A DNA stretch of 64,000 bases from Pseudomonas sp. DNDY-54 (GCF_019880365.1 NZ_CP082271.1:3906001-3970000); one strand, 5' to 3'; counted from the stretch's first letter, positions 51,525 to 60,318 are shown. Made by a program: numbers and translations. Notes: generated by a model not told the origin, from the letters alone.

Positions 51525-52094
51525 ATGAACGCGACCTCGCCCAGCTACCTTAAACATCATTTCCTGATCGCCATGCCGCACATGGCGGATCCCAATTTTG
51601 CCCACACGTTGATCTACCTGGTGGAGCACAACCGGGACGGCGCCATGGGACTGATCATCAATCGTCCCAGCGGGCTCAGCCTCGCGGATGTGCTGGAGCA
51701 ACTGCGCCCGGATGGAGCTATCGCCCCGGCCAATCATGGGGTGCCGATCTTTTCAGGCGGCCCAGTGCAGACCGATAGGGGGTTCGTGCTGCATCCGGCC
51801 GAGAGCCAGTTTCAAGCAACGCTGGGGCTTGGTGAACTCGGCGTGACCACCTCCCAAGACGTACTTTTCGCGATCGCCGACGGTCATGGGCCACGGCAAC
51901 ATTTCATTGCGCTCGGTTACGCGGGCTGGGAGCCAGGCCAACTTGAGACAGAGCTGATCGACAACGCCTGGCTGAGCTGCCCGATGCAGCCGCAGATTCT
52001 CTTCGATTTACCCCACGATCAGCGCTTGGCCGCTGCGGCGGCTTCGCTAGGCGTTGACCTCAGGTTGCTTAGCACCCAGGTCGGTCACGCATGA
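51525..52094 (+). CDS. YqgE/AlgH family protein
   Basis: This 189-residue protein is a member of the UPF0301 (YqgE/AlgH) family. The fold signature includes LKHHFLIAMPHMADPNFAHTLIYLVEHN, GAMGLIINRPSGLSLADVL, VPIFSGGPVQTDRGFVLH and HFIALGYAGWEPGQLETEL. In Pseudomonas the family is linked to alginate regulation (AlgH), but the biochemical role is unknown. Its stop overlaps the ruvX start (ATGA), a conserved pairing across Gammaproteobacteria. Confidence 0.93.
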   Translation: MNATSPSYLKHHFLIAMPHMADPNFAHTLIYLVEHNRDGAMGLIINRPSGLSLADVLEQLRPDGAIAPANHGVPIFSGGPVQTDRGFVLHPAESQFQATLGLGELGVTTSQDVLFAIADGHGPRQHFIALGYAGWEPGQLETELIDNAWLSCPMQPQILFDLPHDQRLAAAAASLGVDLRLLSTQVGHA

Positions 52095-52516
52095 CCGCAC
52101 TGCGCCTGCTGCTTGGCTTCGATTACGGCACTAAACAAATCGGCGTCGCAGTCGGTCAGGTGATTACCGGCCAGGCGCGCGAGTTATGCGTGCTGAAAGC
52201 GCAAAACGGCGTTCCGAACTGGACGCAGATCGAGGCGCTGCTGCGTGAGTGGCAGCCAGATGCGCTGGTGGTCGGTCTTCCGCTGAACATGGATGGCACC
52301 CCTAGCGAGATGAGCGCCCGGGCGGAAAAATTTGCCCGACGCCTTCACGGCCGCTTCAACGTGCCGGTGCATACCCACGACGAGCGGCTGACCACCTACG
52401 AAGCCAAGGGCGAGCGCCTTCGCGGAGGGCAGCAAGGCGGCTATCGTGAGCGGCCTGTCGATGCCCTCGCTGCGGCACTTCTGCTCGAAGGCTGGCTGCT
52501 CGCGCAGAATGGCTGA
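52091..52516 (+). CDS. ruvX: Putative pre-16S rRNA nuclease / Holliday junction resolvase-like
   Basis: This 141-residue RNase H-fold protein (YqgF) is implicated in maturation of the 16S rRNA 5' end. Visible motifs are LLGFDYGTKQIGVAVG with the first catalytic aspartate, LVVGLPLNMDGTPSEMSARAEKFARRL and the VHTHDERLTTYEA second acidic site, with VDALAAALLLEGWL at the end. Length is typical. It overlaps yqgE by 4 bp, and pyrR follows 20 bp on. Confidence 0.94.
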   Translation: MTALRLLLGFDYGTKQIGVAVGQVITGQARELCVLKAQNGVPNWTQIEALLREWQPDALVVGLPLNMDGTPSEMSARAEKFARRLHGRFNVPVHTHDERLTTYEAKGERLRGGQQGGYRERPVDALAAALLLEGWLLAQNG

Positions 52517-52536
52517 CGCGCACCAAGGAGAAAGAA

Positions 52537-53049
52537 ATGACCCTGCCGAACCCCGACCAGTTGTTGCCCGAAATGGCTGCTGCGCTGGATCAGCATCTCA
52601 GCAGCCGTGGCATATCAGAGCCTCGCTTCATTGGCATCCACACCGGCGGTGTCTGGGTCGCGCAAGCATTGCTGCTTCTGCGCGACAAGCAGGAGGCTCT
52701 CGGTGTTTTGGACGTCTCGTTCTACCGTGATGACTTCACCCAGAACGGTCTGCATCCGCAGGTGAGACCCTCAGCGTTGCCATTCGAGATCGACGGTCAA
52801 CATCTCGTACTGATAGACGACGTGCTGATGAGTGGGCGAACTGTACGCGCCGCGCTCAACGAGCTATTCGATTACGGCCGCCCCGCCAGCGTTACGTTGC
52901 TTTGCCTGCTCGACCTCAACGCTCGAGAGCTGCCAATCCGACCGGACGTAGTTGGCGCTGCGCTATCGCTGCCATCAGACCAACGGGTCAAGCTGCTTGG
53001 CCCCGCACCGCTCACGCTCGAGTACCAGACTCTCGCCTCCGCCAACTGA
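52537..53049 (+). CDS. pyrR: PyrR bifunctional regulator / uracil phosphoribosyltransferase
   Basis: This 170-residue PRTase-fold protein has the PRPP loop LVLIDDVLMSGRTVRAAL near residue 90 and the ARELPIRPDVVGAAL closing region. In Gram-positive bacteria PyrR controls attenuation of pyr genes; in pseudomonads the pyrR-pyrB-pyrC' order is conserved and PyrR probably regulates the cluster or salvages uracil. AAGGAGA lies 8 bp upstream of the start. I saw no obvious attenuator in the short gap before pyrB. Confidence 0.93.
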   Translation: MTLPNPDQLLPEMAAALDQHLSSRGISEPRFIGIHTGGVWVAQALLLLRDKQEALGVLDVSFYRDDFTQNGLHPQVRPSALPFEIDGQHLVLIDDVLMSGRTVRAALNELFDYGRPASVTLLCLLDLNARELPIRPDVVGAALSLPSDQRVKLLGPAPLTLEYQTLASAN

Positions 53050-53060
53050 GACCTTTTGTG

Positions 53061-54077
53061 ATGACGCCTACCGACGCCAAGCGCCCGCTACAGCTGAATG
53101 ACAACGGTCAGCTGCGCCACTTTCTGTCCCTGGATGGCCTGCCGCGCGAACTGCTTACCGAGATACTCGATACCGCCGACTCTTTTCTTGAAGTGGGTGC
53201 CAGAGCCGTGAAGAAGGTCCCGCTGCTGCGGGGCAAGACGGTGTGCAACGTATTCTTTGAAAACTCCACGCGCACCCGAACCACATTCGAGTTGGCGGCT
53301 CAGCGGTTATCGGCAGACGTGATTACGCTCAATGTCTCAACCTCGTCCACCAGCAAGGGCGAAACACTCACCGACACGCTGCGGAACCTTGAGGCGATGG
53401 CCGCCGACATGTTCGTCGTCCGTCACGCAGACTCCGGCGCCGCTCACTTCATCGCCGAACACGTCTGTCCCGACGTCGCCGTCATCAATGGCGGCGACGG
53501 GCGCCATGCGCATCCCACCCAGGGCATGCTCGACATGCTCACCATCCGACGACACAAAGGTGATTTTGAGAAACTCTCGGTGGCCATCGTCGGCGATATC
53601 CTGCACTCGCGGGTCGCTCGTTCCAACATGCTCGCGCTGAAAACCCTCGGCTGTCCGGACATCCGCGTAATCGGTCCGAAAACGCTTCTGCCAATCGGGG
53701 TCGAGCAGTACGGCGTTAGCGTTTACCACGACATGAACGAAGGGCTTCGCGACGTCGATGTCGTGATCATGCTGCGCCTGCAGCGTGAGCGGATGCAAGG
53801 CGGCCTGCTACCCAGTGAGGGCGAGTTTTATCGCCTCTATGGCCTTACGACCCAGCGCATGAGCCTGGCTAAACCGGATGCGATTGTCATGCACCCGGGG
53901 CCAATCAACCGCGGTGTCGAGATCGAGTCGGCAGTGGCGGACGGCAGCCAGTCGGTCATTCTCAATCAGGTCACTTACGGCATCGCCATTCGCATGGCCG
54001 TGCTTTCGATGGCCATGAGCGGGCAGACCGCGCAGCGGCAACTTGAAAATGAATACACAGCCGAGGAGCAGAACTGA
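53061..54077 (+). CDS. pyrB: Aspartate carbamoyltransferase catalytic chain
   Basis: This 338-residue enzyme condenses carbamoyl phosphate and aspartate in pyrimidine synthesis. The carbamoyl-phosphate loop FFENSTRTRTTFELAAQRL, VINGGDGRHAHPTQGMLDM, IVGDILHSRVARSNM and MHPGPINRGVEIES are present. The ATG at 53061 is used; a longer open frame overlaps pyrR and is not coding. Pseudomonas ATCase has an N-terminal extension and works with an inactive dihydroorotase rather than PyrI. The stop and the pyrC' start share one base, implying coupled translation. Confidence 0.97.
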   Translation: MTPTDAKRPLQLNDNGQLRHFLSLDGLPRELLTEILDTADSFLEVGARAVKKVPLLRGKTVCNVFFENSTRTRTTFELAAQRLSADVITLNVSTSSTSKGETLTDTLRNLEAMAADMFVVRHADSGAAHFIAEHVCPDVAVINGGDGRHAHPTQGMLDMLTIRRHKGDFEKLSVAIVGDILHSRVARSNMLALKTLGCPDIRVIGPKTLLPIGVEQYGVSVYHDMNEGLRDVDVVIMLRLQRERMQGGLLPSEGEFYRLYGLTTQRMSLAKPDAIVMHPGPINRGVEIESAVADGSQSVILNQVTYGIAIRMAVLSMAMSGQTAQRQLENEYTAEEQN

Positions 54078-55348
54078 TGCCAACCGAGATCCTCGGTGCG
54101 CGCTTGGTCGACCCCGCAAGCGGGCGCGATGAAATCACAGATATCTACTGCCAAGACGGCAAGATCGTCGCCATCGGCCAGGCGCCTGTCGGCTTTAGCG
54201 CAGCGCACTCAATCGATGCCAGAGGACTGGTAGCTGCTCCGGGCCTGGTCGATCTCTCGGTCGCCTTGCGCGAGCCAGGCTACAGCCGCAAGGGCAATAT
54301 CGCCAGCGAGACCCTGGCCGCCACGGCTGGCGGCATCACCAGTCTGTGCTGCCCGCCTGGAACAAAGCCTGTCCTTGATACCGCCGCGGTCGCCGAGTTG
54401 ATTCTCGATCGGGCCCGTGAATCGGGTCATGCCAAGGTGTTTCCGATCGGCGCGCTCACCCGCAACCTGGAGGGCGAACAGCTCTCAGAATTAGTGGCGC
54501 TGCGCGAAGCTGGCTGTGTCGCGTTCGGCAACGGCCTGTCCAACTTCACCAGCAATCGCAACTTGAGCCGAGCGTTGGAATACGCAGCGACGTTCGACCT
54601 TACTGTGATCATCCACTCCCAAGACGCCGACCTGGCGGCCGGTGGCCTGGCCCATGAAGGCCCTTCAGCAGCGTTTCTCGGATTGGCCGGTATTCCGGAA
54701 ACAGCCGAAACCGTTGCGCTGGCGCGCAACTTGCTGCTGGTGGAACAGACAGGCGTCCGAGCCCATTTCAGCCAGCTCACTACCGCCCGAGGCGCCCAGA
54801 TGATCGCTGACGCCCAAGCGCGGGGACTGCCCGTGACGGCCGATGTGGCGATGTATCAGCTGATTCTTACCGACGACGCACTACACGGCTTTTCCAGCCT
54901 GTACCACGTGCAGCCTCCGCTGCGCAGTGCAGCCGATCGCGATGGTTTGCGCGAAGCCGTCAGATCCGGCGTCATCTCTGCGATATCGAGCCACCATCAG
55001 CCCCATGAAGCGGATGCCAAGCAGGCGCCTTTCGGCGAGACCGAGCCCGGGATCAGCAGTGCGGAGATCCTCCTACCGCTGGCATTGACGCTGGTGGATG
55101 ACGGCCTGCTGGACCTTCCAACGCTACTGGCTCGTCTGAGCAACGGCCCGGCCGCTGCCTTGCGTCTTCCGGTCGGGCGTTTGGCCGTCGGCGAGGCTGC
55201 GGACATGGTCCTGTTCGACTTACGCCGCTCGACCGTCGCAGGCGAAACCTGGCACTCGAAAGGCCGCAACTGCCCCTTTCTGGGCCATTGCCTGCCGGGT
55301 GCGGTGCGCCAGACAATCGTGGATGGCAGAGTCGCCTTCCAGCGTTAA
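54077..55348 (+). CDS. pyrC': Non-catalytic dihydroorotase-like subunit (PyrC'/PyrX)
   Basis: This 423-residue dihydroorotase homologue has lost key zinc ligands. The usual DxHxH motif reads LVDLSVALREPG, replacing both histidines with S and A, and the late DHAPH motif reads SSHHQPHE. The rest of the fold (GNIASETLAATAGGITSLCCPPGTKPV, VIIHSQDADL) is kept. In P. putida such a protein is needed to assemble the dodecameric PyrB complex although it has no dihydroorotase activity. A catalytic PyrC must therefore be encoded elsewhere. The gene is translationally coupled to pyrB. Confidence 0.92.
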   Translation: MPTEILGARLVDPASGRDEITDIYCQDGKIVAIGQAPVGFSAAHSIDARGLVAAPGLVDLSVALREPGYSRKGNIASETLAATAGGITSLCCPPGTKPVLDTAAVAELILDRARESGHAKVFPIGALTRNLEGEQLSELVALREAGCVAFGNGLSNFTSNRNLSRALEYAATFDLTVIIHSQDADLAAGGLAHEGPSAAFLGLAGIPETAETVALARNLLLVEQTGVRAHFSQLTTARGAQMIADAQARGLPVTADVAMYQLILTDDALHGFSSLYHVQPPLRSAADRDGLREAVRSGVISAISSHHQPHEADAKQAPFGETEPGISSAEILLPLALTLVDDGLLDLPTLLARLSNGPAAALRLPVGRLAVGEAADMVLFDLRRSTVAGETWHSKGRNCPFLGHCLPGAVRQTIVDGRVAFQR

Positions 55349-55399
55349 CTCACGGGAAAGTGAGCGGCCGGCGCTGAACGGCCGCTTTTGGACATCCCG

Positions 55400-55798
55400 T
55401 TATTGGCGCTTTTCGATGTTGCGCATAGAGACCTGATCGTTCAGCGTCCAGAAATCATAAAGCACGCCCAAGAAAAACAGCCCGCCGGTACACAAATAAA
55501 TCAGACCCGTGATCCATTTGCCCTGATACATCCGGTGCACGCCAAACACGCCGAGAAACGTCAGCAGGATCCAAGCCACGGTGTAGTCGATCGGTCCCGG
55601 CTGGAAACGCATGTCAGCCTCTCGGTCCATCGACGGAATCAGGAACAGGTCGATGATCCACCCGACGAAAAACAAGCCAAGGGTGAAGAACCAGATGGTC
55701 CCGGTAATCGGCTTGCCGTAATAGAAGCGATGAGAGCCGAGGAAGCCGAAGATCCACAAGAGATAGCCGATCAAGGTGCTATGGGTGTTCTGCCGCAT
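55400..55798 (-). CDS. TM2-domain membrane protein (two copies)
   Basis: This 132-residue inner-membrane protein carries two TM2-like units in tandem: YLLWIFGFLGSHRFYYGKPITG followed by a helix ending GWIIDLFLIP, and LTFLGVFGVHRMYQGKWITG followed by a helix ending GVLYDFWTLND. Each unit has the G-x-HRFY/HRMY loop and an aspartate in the second helix. Function is unknown. The gene is monocistronic and divergent from the radical SAM gene. Internal duplication of TM2 is unusual enough to note. Confidence 0.85.
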   Translation of the reverse strand: MRQNTHSTLIGYLLWIFGFLGSHRFYYGKPITGTIWFFTLGLFFVGWIIDLFLIPSMDREADMRFQPGPIDYTVAWILLTFLGVFGVHRMYQGKWITGLIYLCTGGLFFLGVLYDFWTLNDQVSMRNIEKRQ

Positions 55799-55904
55799 CT
55801 GAGCCTCGCTGTCTGGTTGGAGTTACTTGTCGCCGAGCTTATCCGATTCACAAGCCGATGAAGCGTCTGCCGAGCGGACATTGCCCGTCCAGCCCGCCGT
55901 GATA

Positions 55905-55920
55905 CTGTATATACCAACAG
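55905..55920. promoter_or_regulatory. LexA (SOS) box
   Basis: CTGTATATACCAACAG fits the LexA consensus CTGT-N8-ACAG exactly, with the AT-rich TATATA start of the spacer. It ends 16 bp before the radical SAM start codon, where a repressor would block transcription. This is direct evidence that the downstream pair is DNA-damage inducible, pending experiment. Confidence 0.85.
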
Positions 55921-55936
55921 TATTAGGCGGATCACC

Positions 55937-57154
55937 ATGCAGTTAATCGAGAAGCTCAGCGTCCTGGCTGACGCCGCAAAGTACGACGTGTCATGCGCCA
56001 GCAGCGGTGCGCCAAAACGCAGCTCGAGAGGCAAGAGTGGGTTGGGCGCTACCGATGGAATGGGCATCTGCCATAGTTTTACGCCGGATGGCCGTTGCGT
56101 GGCGCTGCTGAAGATTCTGCTGACTAACTTTTGCCTGTATGACTGCCAGTACTGTGTGAACCGCCGCTCCAGCGATGTGCCGCGTGCCCGCTTCACGCCG
56201 GAAGAAGTGGTGACGCTGACGCTAGATTTCTACCGCCGCAATTGCATCAGCGGTTTATTTCTCAGTTCCGGAATCATTCGCTCGGCGGATTACACGATGG
56301 AGCAGCTCAACCGGGTGGCCAAACTGCTACGCGAAGAGCACGAATTCCGCGGCTACATCCATCTCAAGACCATTCCGGATGCAGACCCACAGCTCATCGC
56401 CGAGGCCGGCCGTTACGCCGATAGACTAAGCGTCAACATTGAACTGCCCACCGAGTCCAGCCTTGTCCGCCTTGCTCCCGAAAAACAGGTCGTGACGATC
56501 AAGCAGGCGATGCATGCGATCCATGAGGGTGAAACCGAAGCGCAGGCGGAGAAGAGCAAGAACGCACCGCGCTTTGCGCCAGCCGGCCAGAGCACCCAAA
56601 TGATTGTTGGTGCCGACACCACGGACGACAGCACTATTCTCCACACTGCTCAATCACTGTATGGCGATTACCGCTTACGCCGCGTGTACTACTCGGCGTT
56701 CAGCCCCATTCCGCACAGCCCTAAAACCGTGCCCTTCGAAGCGCCACCCCTGCTACGCGAACACCGCCTGTATCAGGCAGACTTTTTAATGCGCGGTTAC
56801 GGCTTCAAGGCGCATGAACTACTCGCTGGCCCTGGAAACCTGCCGCTGGATATTGATCCCAAGCTTGCCTGGGCACTGTCCAACCGTGAGCATTTTCCAG
56901 TCGACCTGAATCGCGCCGAGCCATCCCTCATCGCGCGCATCCCAGGCATCGGCATACTCAGCGCCAAGCGCCTGGTCGCCCTTCGCCGGCAGAAACGCAT
57001 TCGCTTCGAAGACCTGACCCGCCTTCGCTGCTCACTGGAAAAAGCCAAGCCGTTCGTCATCACCCAGGACTACCGGCCCAGTCTGGCCTACCGCGACTCT
57101 GGCACCTTACGCCAGCAGCACAGCGAAGGCCCCGCTCAGCTGGCGTTGTGGTGA
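55937..57154 (+). CDS. Putative DNA modification/repair radical SAM protein (TIGR03916-like)
   Basis: This 405-residue protein has a radical SAM 4Fe-4S motif, C66, C70 and C73 in NFCLYDCQYC, and a TIM-barrel-like core (GLFLSSGIIRSADYTMEQL, IHLKTIPDADPQLIAEAG, SVNIELPTESSLVRLAP). Near residues 323-358 there is a helix-hairpin-helix DNA-binding motif (LIARIPGIGILSAKRLVAL). This matches the family annotated as a putative DNA repair or modification radical SAM protein. The reaction is not known to me. It overlaps the TIGR03915 gene by 7 bp and is preceded by a LexA box. Confidence 0.88.
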   Translation: MQLIEKLSVLADAAKYDVSCASSGAPKRSSRGKSGLGATDGMGICHSFTPDGRCVALLKILLTNFCLYDCQYCVNRRSSDVPRARFTPEEVVTLTLDFYRRNCISGLFLSSGIIRSADYTMEQLNRVAKLLREEHEFRGYIHLKTIPDADPQLIAEAGRYADRLSVNIELPTESSLVRLAPEKQVVTIKQAMHAIHEGETEAQAEKSKNAPRFAPAGQSTQMIVGADTTDDSTILHTAQSLYGDYRLRRVYYSAFSPIPHSPKTVPFEAPPLLREHRLYQADFLMRGYGFKAHELLAGPGNLPLDIDPKLAWALSNREHFPVDLNRAEPSLIARIPGIGILSAKRLVALRRQKRIRFEDLTRLRCSLEKAKPFVITQDYRPSLAYRDSGTLRQQHSEGPAQLALW

Positions 57155-57993
57155 TGCGTCAGGTGCGCATCGATGGCACTTTCGATGGATGGCGCGATGC
57201 CGCCCGCGATCTGCTACTCGGCGGAAGCGCGCCGCATCAGGTGGAGTGGTTAACCGGCGATGCGCAAGGCTCCCTATTCGATGAAGCAGAGGTATATGCG
57301 CCGAATTACCCTAACGCGCACCGGCCACCTTTACGGATCCCGCGGCAATTGCTGACGGAGCTGGAGACCGCTGCACGCTTTCGAACGCAGGATCGCTGGA
57401 GCCTGCTGTACCGCATTCTCTGGCGGGTCGCTGAAGGTGATCAAACGGCGCGACTGGTGGGTGACCTCGATGGCAGCGAGTTGCATGCGCGGATCAAAGC
57501 AGTACGCCGCGAAGCCCATCACCTGCATGCATTTCTACGGTTCAGCCCTGCTAGCGCACAAAACGCGCCGGACTATGTGGCCTGGTTCGAGCCCGCGCAC
57601 GACATCCTGCCCAGCGCGGCGCCGCACTTCGCTGAACGCATGGGACTGCACTCCTGGCTGATCGCGACACCGGGTGATGCGGCGCTATGGGATGGTCAGG
57701 TTATGCACTACATCAAGCCCTGCCCACCCGAGTGGCAACAGCTGGCGCAAACCGCGCGGGATCCCGGCGCGGAGCTATGGAAAACCTATTACGAAAGTAC
57801 CTTTAATCCTGCGCGACTGAATCGCGAGATCATGCAGAACAATCTGCCGGTGCGCTTTTGGAAGAATTTGCCGGAAGGGCCGTTGATCCCGCAGCTAATG
57901 AGCCGCGCCCGAGCCGGCGCCCAGCGTGATGGTCAGGCCGAGCGCGTGGCCAGTCGTCCAGGCAAACGCATCGGTCTGCCCGGACAGCCCTGA
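57148..57993 (+). CDS. TIGR03915/DUF4130 putative DNA metabolism protein
   Basis: This 281-residue protein partners the radical SAM protein in many bacteria (TIGR03915, DUF4130). Features are YRILWRVAEGDQTARLVGDL, HARIKAVRREAHHLHAFLRF, VAWFEPAHDILPSAAPHFAERM, a WLIATPGDAALWDG segment and KTYYESTFNPARLNREIMQNNLPVRFWKNLPEG, split by family convention, where aromatic and charged residues look conserved. In some genomes the domain is fused to a uracil-DNA glycosylase; no glycosylase gene follows here. The basic C-terminus may contact DNA. The catalytic role is undefined. SOS regulation is inferred through the shared operon. Confidence 0.82.
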   Translation: MVMRQVRIDGTFDGWRDAARDLLLGGSAPHQVEWLTGDAQGSLFDEAEVYAPNYPNAHRPPLRIPRQLLTELETAARFRTQDRWSLLYRILWRVAEGDQTARLVGDLDGSELHARIKAVRREAHHLHAFLRFSPASAQNAPDYVAWFEPAHDILPSAAPHFAERMGLHSWLIATPGDAALWDGQVMHYIKPCPPEWQQLAQTARDPGAELWKTYYESTFNPARLNREIMQNNLPVRFWKNLPEGPLIPQLMSRARAGAQRDGQAERVASRPGKRIGLPGQP

Positions 57994-59139
57994 TCAGCGG
58001 AAGCTGCGGCCCGGATCATCGTCGCTGACTTCCAGCGTCAGACCCTGGGAGACGCTCGTCAGGTGCTCGCCATCGGTTTCCGACCCCAACTTGATCATCA
58101 GTCGCAGGTCGTTGGACGAATCGGCATGTAGTAGCGCGTCTTCGTAAGTGATTTCGCCTTGCACATAGAGGTTGTAAAGCGCCTGGTCGAAGGTCTGCAT
58201 ACCCAGATCAGTCGAGCGCTTCATCAGCGACTTCAGCTCGTGCACTTCGCCCTTGCGAATAAGGTCTGCCGCGAGCGGCGTGTTGATCAGCACCTCGATG
58301 ACGGCGCGACGGCCTTTACCGTCGGGCGTCGGAATCAGCTGCTGAGCGACAATCGCCTTGAGGTTGAGCGACAAGTCCATCCACACCTGCTGCTGTCGGT
58401 CGGCCGGGAAGAAGTTGATGATCCGGTCCAGCGCCTGGTTGGCGTTGTTGGCGTGCAAAGTTGCCAGGCAAAGATGGCCGGTTTCAGCGAACGCGACCGC
58501 GTAATCCATGGTTTCACGAGTCCGAACTTCGCCGATGAGAATCACGTCGGGTGCCTGACGAAGCGTGTTTTTCAGGGCGACATCGAAGGAATCGGTGTCG
58601 ATGCCGACCTCACGCTGGGTCACGATGCAGCTCTGATGCTGATGGATGAACTCGATCGGGTCTTCGATGGAAATGATATGGCCGCTGGAGTTCTTGTTGC
58701 GATAACCGATCATTGCCGCCAGCGAGGTGGACTTGCCGGTACCGGTGGCACCGACGAACAGCACCAGGCCGCGCTTGGTCATCGCCAGCTTTTTCAGAAC
58801 ATCGGGCAGTTTCAGGTCTTCGAGCGTTGGTATGTTGGTTTCGATCCGGCGCAGTACCATGCCGGCAAGATTGCGCTGGTAGAAGGCGCTGACACGAAAG
58901 CGGCCTATACCGCGTGCGCTAATGGCGAAGTTACATTCGTGATTTTCAGCGAACTCACGGCGCTGTTGCTCGTTCATCACCGCATGCACGGTCTCACGAG
59001 TCATCTCCGGCGACATTGGCGTCTTGTTCACCGGGAGGATTTTGCCGTTAACCTTCATCGAAGGCGGCACACCCGCGGTAATGAACAGATCGGAGCCGCC
59101 CTTTTCCACCATCAGGCGCAACAGTTTCTCGAATTCCAT
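57994..59139 (-). CDS. pilU: Type IV pilus retraction ATPase PilU
   Basis: This 381-residue hexameric secretion ATPase assists PilT in retracting type IV pili at the inner membrane. It shows Walker A GATGTGKST, the Asp box ISIEDPIEFIHQHQSC, Walker B LIGEVRTRETMDYA and the His box HLCLATLHANNANQALDR. The C-terminal tail (DGEHLTSVSQGLTLE) is longer than in PilT, a PilU trait. It lies 78 bp after pilT and is convergent with the TIGR03915 gene, whose stop it abuts. Confidence 0.95.
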   Translation of the reverse strand: MEFEKLLRLMVEKGGSDLFITAGVPPSMKVNGKILPVNKTPMSPEMTRETVHAVMNEQQRREFAENHECNFAISARGIGRFRVSAFYQRNLAGMVLRRIETNIPTLEDLKLPDVLKKLAMTKRGLVLFVGATGTGKSTSLAAMIGYRNKNSSGHIISIEDPIEFIHQHQSCIVTQREVGIDTDSFDVALKNTLRQAPDVILIGEVRTRETMDYAVAFAETGHLCLATLHANNANQALDRIINFFPADRQQQVWMDLSLNLKAIVAQQLIPTPDGKGRRAVIEVLINTPLAADLIRKGEVHELKSLMKRSTDLGMQTFDQALYNLYVQGEITYEDALLHADSSNDLRLMIKLGSETDGEHLTSVSQGLTLEVSDDDPGRSFR

Positions 59140-59217
59140 TGTCGTTCTCGTAGTCCCGCGTAGCCGCGTCGTAGCGAAGCGGAAGACTCGGCAACAGCGC
59201 CAAGCCTTCCTTAAGAT

Positions 59218-60252
59218 TTAGAAGTTTTCTGGCTGTTTGGCTTTTTCTTTTGCGCTATCGCGTGAAATCAGGCCCTTGGCAAGCAGGCCTTTCAGGCAGG
59301 AATCGAGCGTTTGCATGCCTAACGAACCACCGGTCTGGATCGACGAGTACATCTGCGCGACTTTGTCTTCACGAATCAGGTTCCGGATCGCCGGCGTGCC
59401 AATCATGATCTCGTGTGCCGCAACGCGGCCACCGCCGACCTTCTTGAGCAACGTCTGGGAAATCACCGCCTGCAGCGACTCGGAAAGCATCGAGCGGACC
59501 ATGGATTTTTCTTCCGCCGGGAATACGTCAACCACGCGGTCGATGGTCTTGGCCGCCGAGGTGGTGTGCAGGGTGCCAAACACCAGATGGCCTGTTTCTG
59601 CAGCAGTCAGCGCCAAACGGATGGTCTCCAGGTCACGCATTTCGCCGACGAGGATGATGTCCGGGTCTTCCCGCAGAGCCGAGCGCAAGGCCTCAGAGAA
59701 GCCGAGCGTGTCACGGTGCACTTCGCGTTGGTTGACCAGACACTTTTTCGATTCATGGACGAATTCGATCGGGTCTTCGATGGTGAGAATGTGGTGATAC
59801 TTGGTGCTGTTGAGGTAGTCGAGCATGGCCGCCAGGGTAGTCGACTTGCCCGAGCCGGTTGGACCGGTCACCAGCACCAGGCCGCGCGGCACATCGGTGA
59901 TCTTGCGGAAGACCTCCCCCATCCCGAGGTCTTCCATGGTCAGGACCTTCGACGGAATGGTCCGGAACACCGCGCCAGCGCCGCGGTTCTGGTTGAACGC
60001 GTTGACCCGGAAACGCGCGACACCGGGAACTTCGAACGAGAAGTCGGTCTCGAGAAATTCCTCGAAATCCTTACGCTGCTTGTCGTTCATGATGTCGTAG
60101 ATCAGCGCGTGCACCTGCTTGTGGTCCATCGCGGGGAGGTTGATCCGGCGTACATCGCCATCGACGCGGATCATCGGCGGCAAGCCGGAAGACAGGTGCA
60201 AATCCGATGCACCCTGCTTGGCACTGAAGGCCAGCAGCTCTGTGATATCCAT
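59218..60252 (-). CDS. pilT: Type IV pilus retraction ATPase PilT
   Basis: This 344-residue retraction motor drives twitching motility. Features are the N-terminal MDITELLAFSAKQGASDLHL, Walker A TGPTGSGKSTT, the Asp box TIEDPIEFVHESKK, Walker B ILVGEMRDLETI, the His box HLVFGTLHTTSAAKTIDR and the PilT-specific AIRNLIRE motif near residue 288. The start at 60252 gives the length I recall for P. aeruginosa PilT. It is divergent from yggS. Pil-Chp output (PilG/PilH) acts on this motor. Confidence 0.97.
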   Translation of the reverse strand: MDITELLAFSAKQGASDLHLSSGLPPMIRVDGDVRRINLPAMDHKQVHALIYDIMNDKQRKDFEEFLETDFSFEVPGVARFRVNAFNQNRGAGAVFRTIPSKVLTMEDLGMGEVFRKITDVPRGLVLVTGPTGSGKSTTLAAMLDYLNSTKYHHILTIEDPIEFVHESKKCLVNQREVHRDTLGFSEALRSALREDPDIILVGEMRDLETIRLALTAAETGHLVFGTLHTTSAAKTIDRVVDVFPAEEKSMVRSMLSESLQAVISQTLLKKVGGGRVAAHEIMIGTPAIRNLIREDKVAQMYSSIQTGGSLGMQTLDSCLKGLLAKGLISRDSAKEKAKQPENF

Positions 60253-60318
60253 GGGACTCCCCAATTACAAGCAAGCAGGTAGAATGCCGCGCAGACCCTA
60301 AGGTGGCAGGCGCAGGTA

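Noticed and set aside
60293..60306. AGACCCTAAGG before yggS, matching the right edge of the MITE-like element
   Set aside because: Only 11 bases match and there is no partner repeat or internal hairpin, so it is most likely chance.
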